DNA of 64,000 bases from Corticium candelabrum (taxonomy: Eukaryota; Porifera; Homoscleromorpha; Homosclerophorida; Plakinidae). A program made the translations under genes and the position numbers. Where the stretch lies: NCBI RefSeq assembly GCF_963422355.1, contig NC_085085.1:12415985-12479984 (forward strand). The letters are read 5' to 3'. A model generated the notes under the pieces. It did no database searches. It was not told where the DNA came from and was given only the letters and a program-made list of their open reading frames with translations. This document shows positions 1-21,950 of the stretch, in pieces (positions within the stretch are counted from its first letter, which is position 1; each line of letters begins with the position of its first letter).

Positions 1-1987
1 AAAAGACGCAGTACAGCAGCAAAGCTGCATGCAAATCGAAGTCAATAGACAGTGGAGCTAATACTCCAATCAACGGTTCAACCCACAGATAGCCATGGTG
101 AATGAGTATGTGCTCATTCTTGTCAAACTCTTCTCTCTGTATGTCCATTATTAAAAGACTTATTGAACAGACTACAAGAAGTCCAAGAACAACTTCTGTA
201 AGAGAGTCGTTTCTCTTTCTAAAAGTGGCTCCTTTATGCATTCTAAATATCCAAATAACAACAAGTTTCAGCACAGCTGACACGACTGCACTAAAAACAT
301 CAACTTGAGGCCAGCCAGTGACAAAAAACCGATTCTCCTTCGAAAGTAAGACAAACAACAAAAAATGGTAGATCACTCCTCCAAAGATGCAAAAAATGGT
401 GACAGCTGTTAACTCTGGATTAAAGACAAGATCTTTCACTCTTTCGAGCAAAGTCATTCGAGTTTTGATGCTCCAATGGCAACAAGGACTGCTTGGAATA
501 AGCAGGAAACAGCAACAAGAAATGACAATTATGTGAATGACAAGTTCTGGTGCATACTTTGCTACGTCATCATCTTTTAGCAATTTCAGAGAGTAGCCCA
601 AAACAACAGGTGGAATCAAGATGAAGAGCAGCCCAAAGAAAGAAAATGCCCGTATAAATCCTTCTGTTCCTACCTGCTTACTACTAATGGCTTCAGCAGT
701 AAAGAAGAACTTATCTCCAGACATTCTCGAAAGTCTAATCGAAACACCATAGTTTAGATTTGTACGTTTTAACATAAATTTCAATGTCGGTGACAAAGTC
801 CTCTTAATCCTCGAGGCAACAGAAAATTCACTATGTGACTTATTGAGCATTCCTTTGTTATTTTGGACAGTTTCCTTCAGTGATAACTCATCTTTTGAAG
901 TGTTTAAATCACACATAAGAATTTTGATTACAGCTCCAACTTGGTCTATGGCTCTGGCTAGACCTTCAGTTTGGCTCTCATACTTTCGAATAGTTTTCTC
1001 TGCTAAAGTAGTTTGCTCCTTTGTCAGTTCATTTGATTCCTTATCACTACTCTCTTTTTTGCTGCTTGCTTCTTGTGTGTCACGGTCATAATCGTCAGAA
1101 TGCATAGCCAGCATGAGGAAGAGCAGTGCCGACAAAATACGTAAAGCAACTAAGGCTGCCTTAAAAATGGGCTTGCAAATAATCCAAAAATCATCACCAA
1201 ATAAAATGGCATTGTCGGGCTCCACACGACAAGCAGCATCAAAAAGAGCATCAGCCCACAAGGCGAAGTTCATTATGGCTTGAGAGACGAGTATACATTT
1301 GAAGAAGATACCAGACTTAACTCTGTTCACACTTCGATGATTTACCTCATAGACAAGATACACTCCTAGGTAACACGTGATCAACACAGATGTTTCAAGT
1401 CATCACTATTCTCACAGCAAGCGTAATCGGCAAACAAACTGACCTTGAAACAGATGAGACAGCATGCTCAGAACCGTGTGACTGCCTTCCGCACGACTCC
1501 GACTACAGTGTACGACCTTCATAAACACGACACCTTCGTACAGCACAGCTAAACCGGTACAGGAATACACCACCCAACAGATACGACGGTGGTTTTCGCT
1601 GTGCCGATTCAGATGGCCTTCACTGATTCTACCGCTGCCCGCTCGTCGTTCCCAGATGCGATACAACAAGCATCCGACACTGAGGAAGCTTGTCAGAGTC
1701 GCCACAAGACTGAAATACACCCACGCCAGTTCGCTTCTTCCAGTGTTGCCAAATATGAGACCAGGGTCGATGGCCAATGGTCTCGAATTGTTGTTGAGTT
1801 CGATGTGACACACGTATGTTCCGTTTTCGTTCAATCCGCCGAGGGAGTCGTTGAAGCGTCCGCATGAGTTCTTCGATTTGCCAAAAAATCGATTCACATC
1901 GACCAGGACAATGGCAAAGCACACAATGATAACGAAACCGATCAAGGTACAACCGGCTACTACACGTACTCGCAGAGCCACTATCAT
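1..1987 (-). CDS. Polytopic membrane protein, otopetrin-like (tentative), 3' end outside window
   Basis: Two exons can be read: 1987-1444 and 1365 to the left edge, with a 78-bp intron whose donor (AAG/GTCAGT) and acceptor (ACCTAG) keep the phase; more than 630 codons are open with no stop before position 1. The protein has about 11 hydrophobic helices: one at residues 4-27, then a glycosylatable loop (NGTY), and a charged cytosolic loop of roughly 140 residues in the middle, with five or six helices on each side. The last visible helix contains PLSIDFDLHAALLLY, which resembles the PLxIxYRFHS segment near the end of otopetrin proton channels, and a two-half, 12-helix layout would suit that family. 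The match is weak elsewhere, so membrane protein is firm and otopetrin is a suggestion. The ATG at 1987 is the first in this frame. The promoter would lie in the CpG-rich stretch at 1990-2080, only 300 bp from the last GRK exon. Confidence 0.65.
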
Positions 1988-2046
1988 CGTATCCGGGACT
2001 AAAGTGCGGCACGCACGTGCGCAAAGGTCACCTCAAAGCCACAGTT

Positions 2047-2082
2047 GTTAGCCTCGAACTTCCAGATCAGAGCGCGCGCGAA
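2047..2082. repeat. Solitary arm of a foldback MITE
   Basis: TTAGCCTCGAACTTCCAGA here matches one arm of the complete palindromic element at 34288-34342. The other arm is not present, so this is a decayed or truncated copy lying in the presumed promoter of the membrane-protein gene. Confidence 0.55.
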
Positions 2083-2107
2083 TTTGAATGCATGCAAGTA
2101 CACAAAT

Positions 2108-2205
2108 GCAACAATAAGCAATCAAACAAACAATCAAACAAACAGTCACACAAACAATCAAACAAACAATCGAACAAACAATCAAACAAACAATCAAACA
2201 AACAA
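2108..2205. repeat. 12-bp tandem repeat (CAATCAAACAAA)n
   Basis: About eight imperfect units of CAATCAAACAAA. It separates the end of the GRK reading frame from the start of the membrane-protein gene and may mark unstable or rearranged DNA. Confidence 0.85.
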
Positions 2206-2305
2206 TTGTTAGATAGACAACGAGCAATATCGTTTTAACTGCTGCCTAATATTATTTTAGTTAATTAACTAAACAAACTACACAAAAATGACTCCAGCAT
2301 TATAC

Positions 2306-13397
<11,092 letters not shown>

Positions 13398-13619
13398 GGT
13401 CAAACAACCTCTTGAGAGCCACACTGTACACGCAGAGCGCTGAGCAGCAATATCCGGGCTTTTAGACCACTCCTAAGACCTACATACATACCTATGTGTG
13501 ATTAATTACGTATGCTTCCTAACTTGAATGTGACTGTCGTCTTGGTTTTCTTTTAATAAATATGTAAGTGAGTCGTCTTGACAGCACAGTCAAGGTAAAA
13601 ACAAAAGAGAAAGATCGAG

Positions 13620-13812
<193 letters not shown>

Positions 13813-14682
13813 ATATATTAGAGATGCTAGGGTTAGTAAACTGTATAATTAATTTACTCTATATCTACATAATTAATTTAGTCTTTTTCCTGCAATGCAA
13901 TTTACGCGTACATGAAAACCAGTATACTGTACTGTACACATTGTCACGTGTCGGGTCAAAATATAAATTTAGAGTGGTTGTAAGTGGAATGAAATTGTGT
14001 AGAAAAAACTTTGCAGTATATGCTAATCCCTTGCTCTATCCTTCCACAATTAAGTAATTAATGAAAGCAGCCGAAAACTGCCATCGAGATGGTCTCACAC
14101 AAGGTGACATTTACACGTACTGTACAATCCTTGCCATCATTACCTAGTACACTAGTAAATTAATCAAGTAAAGCAGCCAACTACAATCAACTACTCTATA
14201 ATACCTAGTAACAGACCGTACTAAAAACTGGTGTACGTACTCAGTCCTCGTTCTCGCTAGCTAGACTCTCTCTCCACCCTCGTTTCACGCTAGCTGTCAC
14301 GTGTGAATAGCTCCATGTGGTTTCACACGTGTGAACTATGATAGCAAGTCGGCATTCCGGAAACATTCTGTTCAAGCATTTAGACCAGCATGAAGTTAAC
14401 GTGTGTGGCATTCGCACTACATTCAAACATACTACTGATAAGCAATATGATCGATCAGTAGGACAGCCTATTCTACCGAAAGTGAAATAAGTCTCATTAC
14501 TAGAGTCTCTATAATACAACATCAGCCTACTTAGCAAACACACTTTACACATACCCACAAACCCAATACTGGGTCACACACGTGTGTACCTCTTAACAAC
14601 AATAGGCCTGCTTCTAATCGTTCCCTTCAATTAAACACGCAAGGTACGAACCAATCGTCAAAACGAAAATTGATCAGTCGAG
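13813..14682. other. Intergenic region, no gene supported
   Basis: AT-rich spacer between the GRK 5' end and the 3' end of the membrane-protein gene at 14683. I see only short palindromes such as CACACGTGTG near 14320 and 14578 and no convincing coding or RNA gene. Confidence 0.5.
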
Positions 14683-17160
14683 TTAGTCTGTTGAGTTAGT
14701 CGTCTCTTCGGGAGGGATGTCGACCGACGATTCATCCCATTCCAGTTGTAGACCTCCGACCGAGCAAGAATCGACTGAATCGTTGTCGTCGGCGACCTCG
14801 ACCGCCGCCGTCGTCGTGTTGCAAGACAATATACGCACCTTGGTCGACACGGACATTCCTTGTGCTATCTCTAGCTTCTTCCGTCTGTGAACGTAAACGG
14901 CAAGGCTGACAACTGCCACAACAACAGCAACACAGATGAGCGCGATGACGACATAGAGAGCTACCTCAACGCCACTGCTTTGTAACTCTTTGGCTTCAAA
15001 CTGAGGATTCGAAGGAAGGACGGATGTTAGTTCGATTTCTGTTTCTGCTGTCACCTTGATCACTATACGTTTTGTCTCTTCTGTCACTTCACGTTCTGTT
15101 CCTTCAAAGTTGTTTGGCATTACGGTTTCTACGAACCCACTTGTTGCTATTACTTGATGAGTTTCACTGGTTGTTGCAGCTTCGGTTGCAGCTTCGGTTG
15201 CGCTAGATGTCGACACCGTGACTGGTTGATCGGAAACACAGTCATGAGAAGTGTAGCCTTCTGCCTTCATTGCACGAACGATGTTTTCTGTGCCAGCCGC
15301 CGTGTGTCGACCCAAGTAATGCATTACCGTGCAGTGCTCTGTACGAAGTAGGCTGTTCATTAGTCTGTTCACGTAACGTGGAAAGCATTTCTTCAACAGC
15401 TTCCTGTAACTGTCGTGATCTGATGACTCAATAGCACCATCGGTCTCCTCTTTCATGAAATCGAGATGAGAATGTGACCAATCCGAAATAAAGGAGTCTT
15501 CTGTTTGATGTAAAGACGATCGTTTCTGAATCTCGTGATTAACTTGATCAGGAACTGAGCGAACAATGTGTGGATGAACCATAACTATATCATTATGAGT
15601 GAAGCGTTGAGTGAAGTGATGGAAATCAAGAACCGTACCACTCTTAGGAACAAACCCTTTGACTCGCTTGTTTTCTTTCACTTGATCGTGGGTGAAACTT
15701 AGATCTGCTGTGTTCACAGAACCACTACTAGATACTTCTACATCACTATAGTCATCTCCACTTCCACTATCACCGTCATCCTGATCAGTAGAGACTTCAA
15801 CCAAACGAGGTGGATTGGTAGACCTCAGAGTAGGGAGTGATTTATTTGTTGCCTTAGCCTCATGAGGTGGATCAGTAGACCTCAAAGTAGGACCTGATTT
15901 ATCTGTTGCCTTTCCAGTAGTCTCAAATACAACTTCATCGACACTAGATGTAGGGCTATACTCAATGATCTCAGTGTCAGTTGTGTATCCAACTATATCA
16001 TCATCTGTAATTCTAGATCCTACTGGAGTCTGATCAGTCGTAGCCTTCACATCAGTTGTAGCCTTCAAGTCAGTTGTAGCCTTCACTTCAGTTGTAGGAT
16101 GGTAATCTTCACTTTCATCATCACTTTCCCCAGATGCCAATTTTCCTGATCCAAAACCAGAGTCACTTGGTGTCATGGTATTTAGGGATTTAGTAGTAAT
16201 TGTTGGAGTAATGTACTGAGCTGCCTCCTTGTATCCAATTACTTTGATGCCAACCAGAGACATCAATTCCTGGAAGCGAATAGCCTTCATAGCGGCCACC
16301 ACCTCACTGCTTGACATGAAAACTTCCCTTCCCATCAGTGGACCGGTTTTCCTATTCGCACGAAGCCTTTTTACATGAAACAAAATCTCATGCAGACCGA
16401 AATTATCCACAGCGTGTCTCGTCAACTCGACCCAGATTTTACTGTCGTAACTGCGTTCAAACAGCGGACACTGGGACATAGAAGTAACAGAGAATCCCCT
16501 CTTCACATTCTTGTATCCCTCAATGATCGCCTCCTCCAGTCCCTTCTTCACACCCTTCAGCCATTCCTTAAACGAGCTGCTCTTGCTCGGTCCCCGCACT
16601 AGCAACAACACGCTGTCGACGTCTGCGGTCTCGCAGCGACATCCTTCAAAACGAAAAGCAATGCAGATGATTAGTAGCACGAGGAAGAGAGCGAGTGGAA
16701 GGGACGTCGACAAAGGCGTGCATACACACACGTGCAACGCGACAACACCGCGACGCTCATCATTCGCTCTCCCGCCTCCTTCCTACAGCTTACCAACAAC
16801 AACACTCACATCACACCACCTAACCATCCATCTCACGTGGCGGGGTCGAACAGCGACCACAGTAAACAAGCAGTCCCGCCGACACACGCAGTCAAACGTT
16901 TGGGGAGTGCCGTCCTCGCGCGCGACTTGCATGCAATTGCAGTAGTTGCGCGACGAAGCGCCCCGCCACAGATGAGTTGCATGTTTCACGTCCGAAGTGA
17001 AACGCAAGAACATCGCCTGTGGCAAATTGGCCGCATTCGAGCCGTCGCGTCGTCGCCCACTCGCCGTCAAAATTGAACGTAAACGCACAAACACAACGAC
17101 AATCAGCTCACCTGACAAGGAAATAACAAGCAGGACAGCAAGCGATAGAAATCTCATCAT
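14683..17160 (-). CDS. Type I single-pass membrane protein with acidic Ser-Gly clusters (proteoglycan-like)
   Basis: Two exons: 17160-17112 encodes the signal peptide MMRFLSLAVLLVISLS and 16643-14683 the rest. The donor TCAG/GTGAGC and the pyrimidine-rich acceptor ending TTTTGAAG join in phase 1 to give GCRCETADVD after the signal peptide. This is more convincing than the uninterrupted frame that begins upstream in the intron at 16737. The mature protein of about 650 residues has a globular N-terminal part with few cysteines, then a Ser/Thr/Asp-rich stalk with ATTD(L/V)KATTD repeats and acidic Ser-Gly sites (GDSGSGDDYSD, FGSGKLASGESDDE) of the kind that carry glycosaminoglycan chains. A second folded part follows, then one helix (VALYVVIALICVAVVVAVVS), the basic stop HRRKK and a tail of about 65 residues. 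I do not recognise the family; syndecan-like architecture is analogy only, because the syndecan tail motif is absent. It is divergently oriented to the gene at 18259. Confidence 0.85.
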
Positions 17161-18258
17161 ACAAACACGATTCTCAGTGATAGGAAAACTCTCGCTCGTT
17201 GTACGGCGACGAAGCAGAGTGGTAAGCACAAAAGGTAAACTTCCTCGGCAGACGACTGCGGACGCTTGACTGACGTCTTTCTGACTTCTCCTCCTCTCTT
17301 TCACCGCTCTGTCAGATCAGAATCGAAAAGCGTAGGCGTGGCTGTCGGAGGTCAGTCGCATCGGCGGATGTAGAGTGGGAATGTGGTTCCAATAGATCAC
17401 GTGACCGTAAACACGATCTCCATAACGAGGATGTGATATCTGCATGTTGTTTGTTTTGTTCTATTTCGAACCTTGCCTGTCTTGGAAAAAGGAGGCAACC
17501 GTGAATGCGTATCTAGACTCTAGACCTCAAATTGTTGCATTTTCGAGCATGCAGCACGCACAATGTGAATGAATCTACATTGAATTCCGTACGGAGAGTT
17601 CGAATGAATCCCATCCATCATGACGTCTTCGAATTCGCGTAAAACTTATTAGGAAGGAATATGTTTTTCAAATTGGGACTCAAACACCTAGCTAGGGTAC
17701 ATATCTTTACCTAATCCAGCTAATCCAGATTAGATGTATTAGCTAATCCAACTCATCCAGCTGTTAGTCCAGCCGATGGACTAGACAGATTAGCTAGTCC
17801 ATCTAATCTGGATTAGCCGGATGAGGTAAAAGAAATGCACCCGTAAGCACAATTAGTAGTGTGGGTACCGTGTATGTAAGTGGAGTAGAAAGATTATAAT
17901 TTGGGGGCCAAATTCATGGGCACACGCACGTGCATAGGCGTAGACCAAAATTTAGTTAATTTCCAGCTATCCTACTTCATGTTACGCTCACAAGCAGTCA
18001 CAAGATGTTGCACTTTTACAATGTTGGAGAAGCTATTCCATCTGGCCCGGTAAACGCTAGGAAGGAGAGTCTAGTCGGGCTTGCACGAGACTTCACCCTA
18101 ACCCATCCATCTCCCCAGCCTAGAGACCTGCTCAGACAAAAGTCCTTGTACTATACTTCTACTGTACTAAATATATAGCTCTGATATACTTTATTATACT
18201 CAGCAAATTTCAACAAAGAGACGCAGCGATTGGTTGTTCCATATGACGTCATCCAATC
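17161..18258. promoter_or_regulatory. Divergent intergenic region with a hairpin-forming element
   Basis: The 1.1 kb between two divergently transcribed surface/secreted-protein genes should contain both promoters. Near 17700-17832 there is a palindromic block built from CTAATCCAG and CTGGATTAG units that could fold into hairpins and is probably a small MITE. No TATA box could be assigned with confidence. Confidence 0.45.
17700..17832. repeat. Foldback element built from CTAATCC/GGATTAG units
   Basis: The left part (AATCCAGCTAATCCAGATTA) is answered on the right by CTAATCTGGATTAGCCGGAT, with smaller internal palindromes. There is no coding capacity. Confidence 0.65.
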
Positions 18259-19950
18259 ATGAGTAGAGTGTGCAACAACGTTCTCCTTGCTTTGTGTTCG
18301 ATCCTTTTTATTGGCCGACGTTCCCATTCGTCGACAACGGACCTGACGCGTACCAGCGGTCTCGCAAAGCTGCAATTCCAGGACGTAAACTCAACGCACG
18401 TGTACACCTACAACGCGACAACGCCCACTGTCTACATTGAAGTCCAAGCCTGCAGTGGGATATTTAGATGGACATTTTCGGATCCTTCAGGCAACGTCGT
18501 GGCCAACGGAGGCTACAGCGGCTTTGAGGTCGAGGCTGGTGGCAGTCTGGGAGGACGTCATAGCGAAAGCTACTTCAACGACACATCCCCGGATGGTGTT
18601 TATCATCTAGTCATTGAAACTGGTGGCGGTGGTTGGCTGCCGCATGTCTTCTTTGAGATATTTATATCGTCGGCAGTGAAACAGGAGACTGCTCCTCGGA
18701 TACCGGATGATGACAGGGTGAGAGCTACTCTATCGACGTCTAATCAAGTTCAGTTGTCATGGCAACCGTCAACCACTAGTGGAGTTAAATATTGTATTTA
18801 TTATCACAAGGAAGATGACGTTGATTATTCCTTCGTTCATAGTAGTACGTGTAGCACTCACTACACACATGCCGGAACTGTTAAGAAATGTACTACAAAC
18901 CCAAACTTTAAGGTCGTCGGTCTGGTTCCTGGAACGACGTATAACTTCAATGTGGTTATGACTGTTCCTCCGAGTACCATAAGATCAGTCTATAGAGGCG
19001 TACAAGTTGGAACACTGAATACTTCCGACCTGGTGGGAAAATGGGCAGTCATTGGTCGAATGGAAACCGATGTACTCACTGATCGTCAGATCAAGGGCAG
19101 TTATGTCAAAGAAAATCATGAACGACAGTATGATTTTTTAGTTGGACATCCAAACAAAGTAATCCGATTCATTGTTAAGCCGTGTGGTGGCTTTATGGAG
19201 TGGATCATTACTGCTCCAAATGGGACAATAATTCAACAGGAATCTTTTGCGGGCACTGATCTGTCGGGAGTTTCTATGAATGGTAACTTGCCTCGAGTAT
19301 CCACAGACATGACTATCAGCAATCCACAATTTGGAATATACCAAATCACGGTTCGAGGTGGTACACACATGTCTGATCCCAGCTCTTATGTCTATTTCCA
19401 CCTGTTTGTTACAACTGATGTCAACACTCATTACTATCCTGAGCTACCCAAGGATGACAGGATAAAGGTGGTAGAGCACAGTGTGGACAGTGTGACCATA
19501 TCATGGTCTCCTTCTCCCACACAAGATGTGAACTACTGCGTGTTTTATCATGATGTGAAATATGGTCAACAGGATTTTGTATACAGCAGCAGCTGCAGTG
19601 CTCATTATACGAGTGTCTCTATCCACGGACCGTGTGTGACTGGCACCACAGTGACATTGGCCAACAGAACATCAAACTCTCTCATCTACTCAGGCTCATC
19701 CTACTACATCAATGTGGTTGTGAAAAAACCGAGTGTATCTTCGTTTCGTTCAGCGTATAAGGCAGTTCTGGTTAGCTTAATAGATCCAACTTTATCACCA
19801 TCAGTCACCGCCTCAGATGTGGCAGCTAGCGAGCCTGTAACTCGACCACCTAAACCAGTGACCAGCGAAACTAAAAGCTCTGAAGCAGGATGTTCGTCAA
19901 CATTGGCTTCATTTATTTTGACAATCACTGCATTCTTAGTCTTACTGTAG
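18259..19950 (+). CDS. NDNF-like secreted protein with two beta-sandwich/FN3 repeats and a GPI-anchor signal
   Basis: Single-exon frame of 563 residues. An N-terminal signal peptide (NVLLALCSILFIG) is followed by two copies of one module: a beta-rich domain (about residues 35-145 and 260-390) with a conserved Cys in QACSGIFRWTF and KPCGGFMEWII, then a fibronectin-III-like domain (about 150-255 and 395-510) beginning LPKDDRIKVVE and WSPSPTQDVNYCVFYH. The FN3-like opening closely resembles NDNF (neuron-derived neurotrophic factor), where the YPELP...VTLAWKPSPT pattern marks the same boundary. A Thr/Pro-rich spacer leads to a C-terminal hydrophobic run after SSEAGCSS, which looks like a GPI attachment signal, so the protein is probably tethered outside the cell. 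NDNF itself is secreted. The exact ligand or function here is unknown. Confidence 0.85.
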   Translation: MSRVCNNVLLALCSILFIGRRSHSSTTDLTRTSGLAKLQFQDVNSTHVYTYNATTPTVYIEVQACSGIFRWTFSDPSGNVVANGGYSGFEVEAGGSLGGRHSESYFNDTSPDGVYHLVIETGGGGWLPHVFFEIFISSAVKQETAPRIPDDDRVRATLSTSNQVQLSWQPSTTSGVKYCIYYHKEDDVDYSFVHSSTCSTHYTHAGTVKKCTTNPNFKVVGLVPGTTYNFNVVMTVPPSTIRSVYRGVQVGTLNTSDLVGKWAVIGRMETDVLTDRQIKGSYVKENHERQYDFLVGHPNKVIRFIVKPCGGFMEWIITAPNGTIIQQESFAGTDLSGVSMNGNLPRVSTDMTISNPQFGIYQITVRGGTHMSDPSSYVYFHLFVTTDVNTHYYPELPKDDRIKVVEHSVDSVTISWSPSPTQDVNYCVFYHDVKYGQQDFVYSSSCSAHYTSVSIHGPCVTGTTVTLANRTSNSLIYSGSSYYINVVVKKPSVSSFRSAYKAVLVSLIDPTLSPSVTASDVAASEPVTRPPKPVTSETKSSEAGCSSTLASFILTITAFLVLL

Positions 19951-20140
19951 TAGCCTGACAATGTAAGTTGAATGGGAAGATTTCTGTATCTGTTGTTTAT
20001 CTTTTACTATTTCCTTAATTTGATTGGTAGAATTGTATATTAGCCCGTTTTGTCCTATCCCTTCAATACAGCAGCAAGAGAGTTGAGATTGGTCGTGTAT
20101 TATTCAATTTACTGATAGTACCGTTTCATTGAAAGATGAT

Positions 20141-20144
<4 letters not shown>

Positions 20145-20201
<57 letters not shown>

Positions 20202-20206
20202 GCACG

Positions 20207-20273
<67 letters not shown>
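20145..20273. repeat. (CA)n microsatellite with CGCA interruption
   Basis: About 64 CA units with a short GCAC block, about 200 bp downstream of the NDNF-like gene. Confidence 0.97.
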
Positions 20274-20276
<3 letters not shown>

Positions 20277-20532
20277 AAGATCCAATTACAGCAAATCACA
20301 ATAGACTATTACGAATGCTAAGTATACAGTGTGCATACTAACACTAAGTTCGAATATGCTAAGAGCTAAGCTATGTAATAATTAAGCTATAGAGAGTCAG
20401 TTGATTCTGTTGCTTGTCAAAAACAAGGGCAAAGCATGCAAGAATCAGTTTTACATCATTGAGTTTAGAATCCAAGGCAATCTGCAGGTTATGCTCGACC
20501 ACACCGCGCACATATATGAACCGCTTCACGTG

Positions 20533-20875
20533 TCAAGCTTGCAAAATGTAAGGAGCAAGTGTGGCGTTTGCTCCATGTCGTTTCATCCAGTCATGCAAAA
20601 GATCATAAAGATTCTCAATGATTTTTCAAGTTTTTCTACTTTCATATTCGTCTGTATTGTAAATGCCCAGTTCCCTGGAAAATTGACATCATGCACTTGC
20701 CTCTAGATCTATCACACGTACCCTTGACAAGACAACACTGCATGATAGCTATAAAGCAAGCCGTACCCGCCACAGCACCTTCAGGCAACACAAATGGTCG
20801 TGGAAGCATATTGCTTAGCAATTGTGATATAATTTCAGTGTGACAACCTGACTGCACCTCATCACGTATCTCCAA
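20533..20875 (-). pseudogene. Possible Death-domain exon relic
   Basis: An exon-like stretch (20875-20722) ends in donor AAGG/GTACGT. After a 47-bp intron with acceptor TTTTCCAG, 20674-20533 continues in phase with NWAFTIQTNMKVEKLEKS. A shift of frame is then needed to read DLLHDWMKRHGANATLAPYI and a stop. Joined, these resemble Death-domain helices: NW start, a Leu-rich middle and a W...G..AT..L end, as in the intact domain of the gene just downstream on this strand (SRWQVKAGKAATIGNL). The frameshift and the lack of upstream exons suggest a decayed paralog. The match is short, so this remains tentative. Confidence 0.4.
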
Positions 20876-21950
20876 CGTACACTAAACACCATGTTGTTGA
20901 TACTATTCATATATATGCAATCCCTACATCTCTCCTCATTTTCATAGAAAATGTTCTAATTCTAGCTAATAGTAACAAGTACATTGTTACAATGTACCTG
21001 ATAGTATTGGTAAGAGGGCATGCACTCCATATCCCCTAGCCTCCCGAGCTCCTACCCAGGACCTCTCTATGACCTCCCAGGCCTCTCCATGCATAACCTC
21101 CCCAGTTCCAAAGGGTGTGTCTGACTAATTTGAGTAGTACACTCAGTATTGGAAAAATGACGACAAAAAGGAATTTAAGTGAAGATGAACATATCACTGA
21201 AATATTGGCACTTGTTTGACTGTCCAAGATGCTGTGTTATCAATCTGCTTACAGTCAGGTTTTTGAGTTTATTGTAAACTGACCTTGTCATTCATGTGTT
21301 GCTCAAATCATCTAACACTTTTCGTGAAGACTGAAAATCTTGTCACAGGCCACAATAACTGAGAAAGAACTCTCAAACCTGGCATTAGCTAACAGCAACA
21401 GCAAATAAAAAAAAATGCAGACTAGAAAGTTAAGTTCAAGAACTTGTTGAACACTCCTCAAGAGCAAGTCCAAGAACACTAGCTACAACTATTCTTTTTA
21501 TTAAAATCATTTGCTATTATTAATACAAAAAAGCAAAGCAACACCCAATATTCTTGAAGTGCCAACTCAGATAAATAGTAGGCGGGTCAAAGATATATTT
21601 GGCTTTGCCATGGCACAGATGTACACACTTGTTCTAAGCTATATGGCGCCATGCAATAAACATTGCAAACAACTAATTGAAGGCATACACGAGATTGTGG
21701 AGACAAAACATATACAAACATAATCGCTTGATTAATACAAACAAACACTTGACCCTTCCATATGTGGAGATACAAATATCAAAACAAGATTCAGCATAGC
21801 ACGTATAATCCTGAAAATGCAATACAAATTCTACAAACCTGCAATAACAGCTAAAAAACCTATTACAATAATATACCCATATTACGTCAATTAAGCTAGC
21901 CCAAGCTATTGTAAAGATATGAAACCTTCAGCCAAAATTACTTGTGCAAG
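20876..21950. other. Spacer downstream of gene A
   Basis: No convincing gene. It includes a CT/CCT-rich patch at about 21030-21115 and AT-rich sequence; the 3' UTR of the gene ending at 21951 must lie here. Confidence 0.5.

Noticed and set aside
16644..16737. Uninterrupted 684-codon frame starting at 16737 as the true start of the membrane protein
   Set aside because: The first 31 codons coincide with a strong pyrimidine-rich acceptor, and exon 1 at 17160-17112 provides a better signal peptide in phase.
16783..17304. 173-codon minus-strand frame as a separate gene
   Set aside because: Its signal-peptide part is exon 1 of the gene ending at 14683; the rest is intron read through after a strong donor.
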